Under the pieces are notes generated by a model, which saw nothing but the letters and a program-made list of their open reading frames with translations, had not been told where the DNA came from and searched no databases. DNA of 5,720 nt, taken from Bacteroidales bacterium (GTDB lineage: Bacteria; Bacteroidota; Bacteroidia; Bacteroidales; JAAUTT01). The stretch is from assembly GCA_025350365.1 (NCBI GenBank), contig JANXXY010000129.1, positions 1 to 5,720 of the forward strand, read 5' to 3'. The translations under genes and the position numbers were made by a program. Below, piece by piece: positions 5,375 through 5,720 of the stretch (positions are counted from its first letter, which is position 1; the number at the start of each line of letters is the position of its first letter).

Positions 5375-5720
5375 ATGAGAAAACGTATCGAACCTACAAT
5401 TGTAGAACAAGCTATTGAAAGTGTAACCGGTTTTGATCTGGTACTTAAGAAACTTGAACAGCAAGTCGTACTTAAAGGACAAAGCAGTAGTACTTTGCAC
5501 AATTACATCCGCCGTATTGCTTCCATTTCTATGCATTTTGGAAGACTTCCTGAACAGAATGATGATGAGATTAATGAGTATCTTACATCACTGGCTCTTA
5601 ATCCAAAATCACCGTCACGAAGTAATTTCAAACATGCCGTGTATGGTTTGCAGTATTATTTCCGGCTAATCGGCCATAACAAACGTGCCATCTCGTTGCC
5701 TTCGCTAAAGAAAGATGCCA
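5375..5720 (+). CDS. Tyrosine recombinase/integrase, N-terminal part (3'-partial)
   Basis: An ATG at 5375 opens a frame that stays open to the window end (115 residues visible, MRKRIEPTIVEQ... to LPSLKKDA). Residues about 20-100 look like the helical SAM-like core-binding domain of phage-type integrases: SSSTLHNYIRRIASISMHFG (37-56), a helix DDEINEYLTSLAL (63-75), and SRSNFKHAVYGLQYYFRLIG (81-100), followed by the linker that normally leads into the catalytic domain. The catalytic R-H-R-Y residues would lie downstream and cannot be checked. Such recombinases catalyse strand exchange at specific DNA sites. Similar Bacteroidetes proteins are, as I recall, often followed by an IS91-like transposase, so an IS91-type element is a serious alternative to an integron integrase. 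The gene is divergent from the lipoprotein/repeat units, as intI is from its cassettes. The few bases before ATG are AT-rich, without a Shine-Dalgarno. Confidence 0.82.
   Translation, partial: MRKRIEPTIVEQAIESVTGFDLVLKKLEQQVVLKGQSSSTLHNYIRRIASISMHFGRLPEQNDDEINEYLTSLALNPKSPSRSNFKHAVYGLQYYFRLIGHNKRAISLPSLKKDA

Noticed and set aside
5354..5536. Minus-strand frame of 60 codons before and inside the integrase gene
   Set aside because: Antisense to the integrase, low-complexity hydrophobic/Asn-Phe composition, no start signal or motif.
5433..5669. Plus-strand frame of 78 codons at the right end
   Set aside because: It is an out-of-frame shadow of the integrase gene, whose own frame encodes a good SAM-like domain and stays open to the window edge.

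Overview
The base composition is AT-rich, there are almost no Shine-Dalgarno sequences, and the small lipoproteins have short SSC/TSC-type lipoboxes. The integrase fragment resembles tyrosine recombinases known from Bacteroidetes. Together these suggest a Bacteroidota chromosome in an accessory region. No rRNA or tRNA gene or CRISPR array is visible.

Left part (1-3256, + strand): a 5'-truncated gene encodes the C-lobe of an atypical YegI/TerY-triad-like protein kinase (catalytic loop GDFNPYN, DVD in place of DFG) fused to a long beta-rich tail. Five bases after its stop comes a complete glutamine-dependent NAD+ synthetase (nadE, 629 aa) with intact nitrilase and synthetase active sites. The spacing suggests one transcript, so a signalling kinase may be linked to NAD+ production.

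Middle part (3257-5055, - strand): two small predicted lipoprotein genes point leftwards. Each is followed, just after its stop codon, by a copy of the same imperfect direct repeat (82 bp core, 70/82 identical without gaps, exactly 1110 bp apart). The repeat contains a conserved stem-loop. About 515 bp without a gene separate lipoprotein gene 1 from the second repeat.

Right part (5056-5720): a 350 bp non-coding stretch carries two hairpins. The second shares an exact 15-mer, in inverted orientation, with the core of the repeat. It lies about 70 bp before the start of a rightward tyrosine recombinase gene that runs off the window. The layout is a divergent integrase, a structured site next to it, and then [ORF + repeat] units all pointing away from it. 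This has the geometry of an integron or an integron-like cassette array. It is the most interesting hypothesis here, but the catalytic half of the integrase and further cassettes lie outside the window. A tyrosine recombinase of the kind that accompanies IS91-like transposases is the main alternative.
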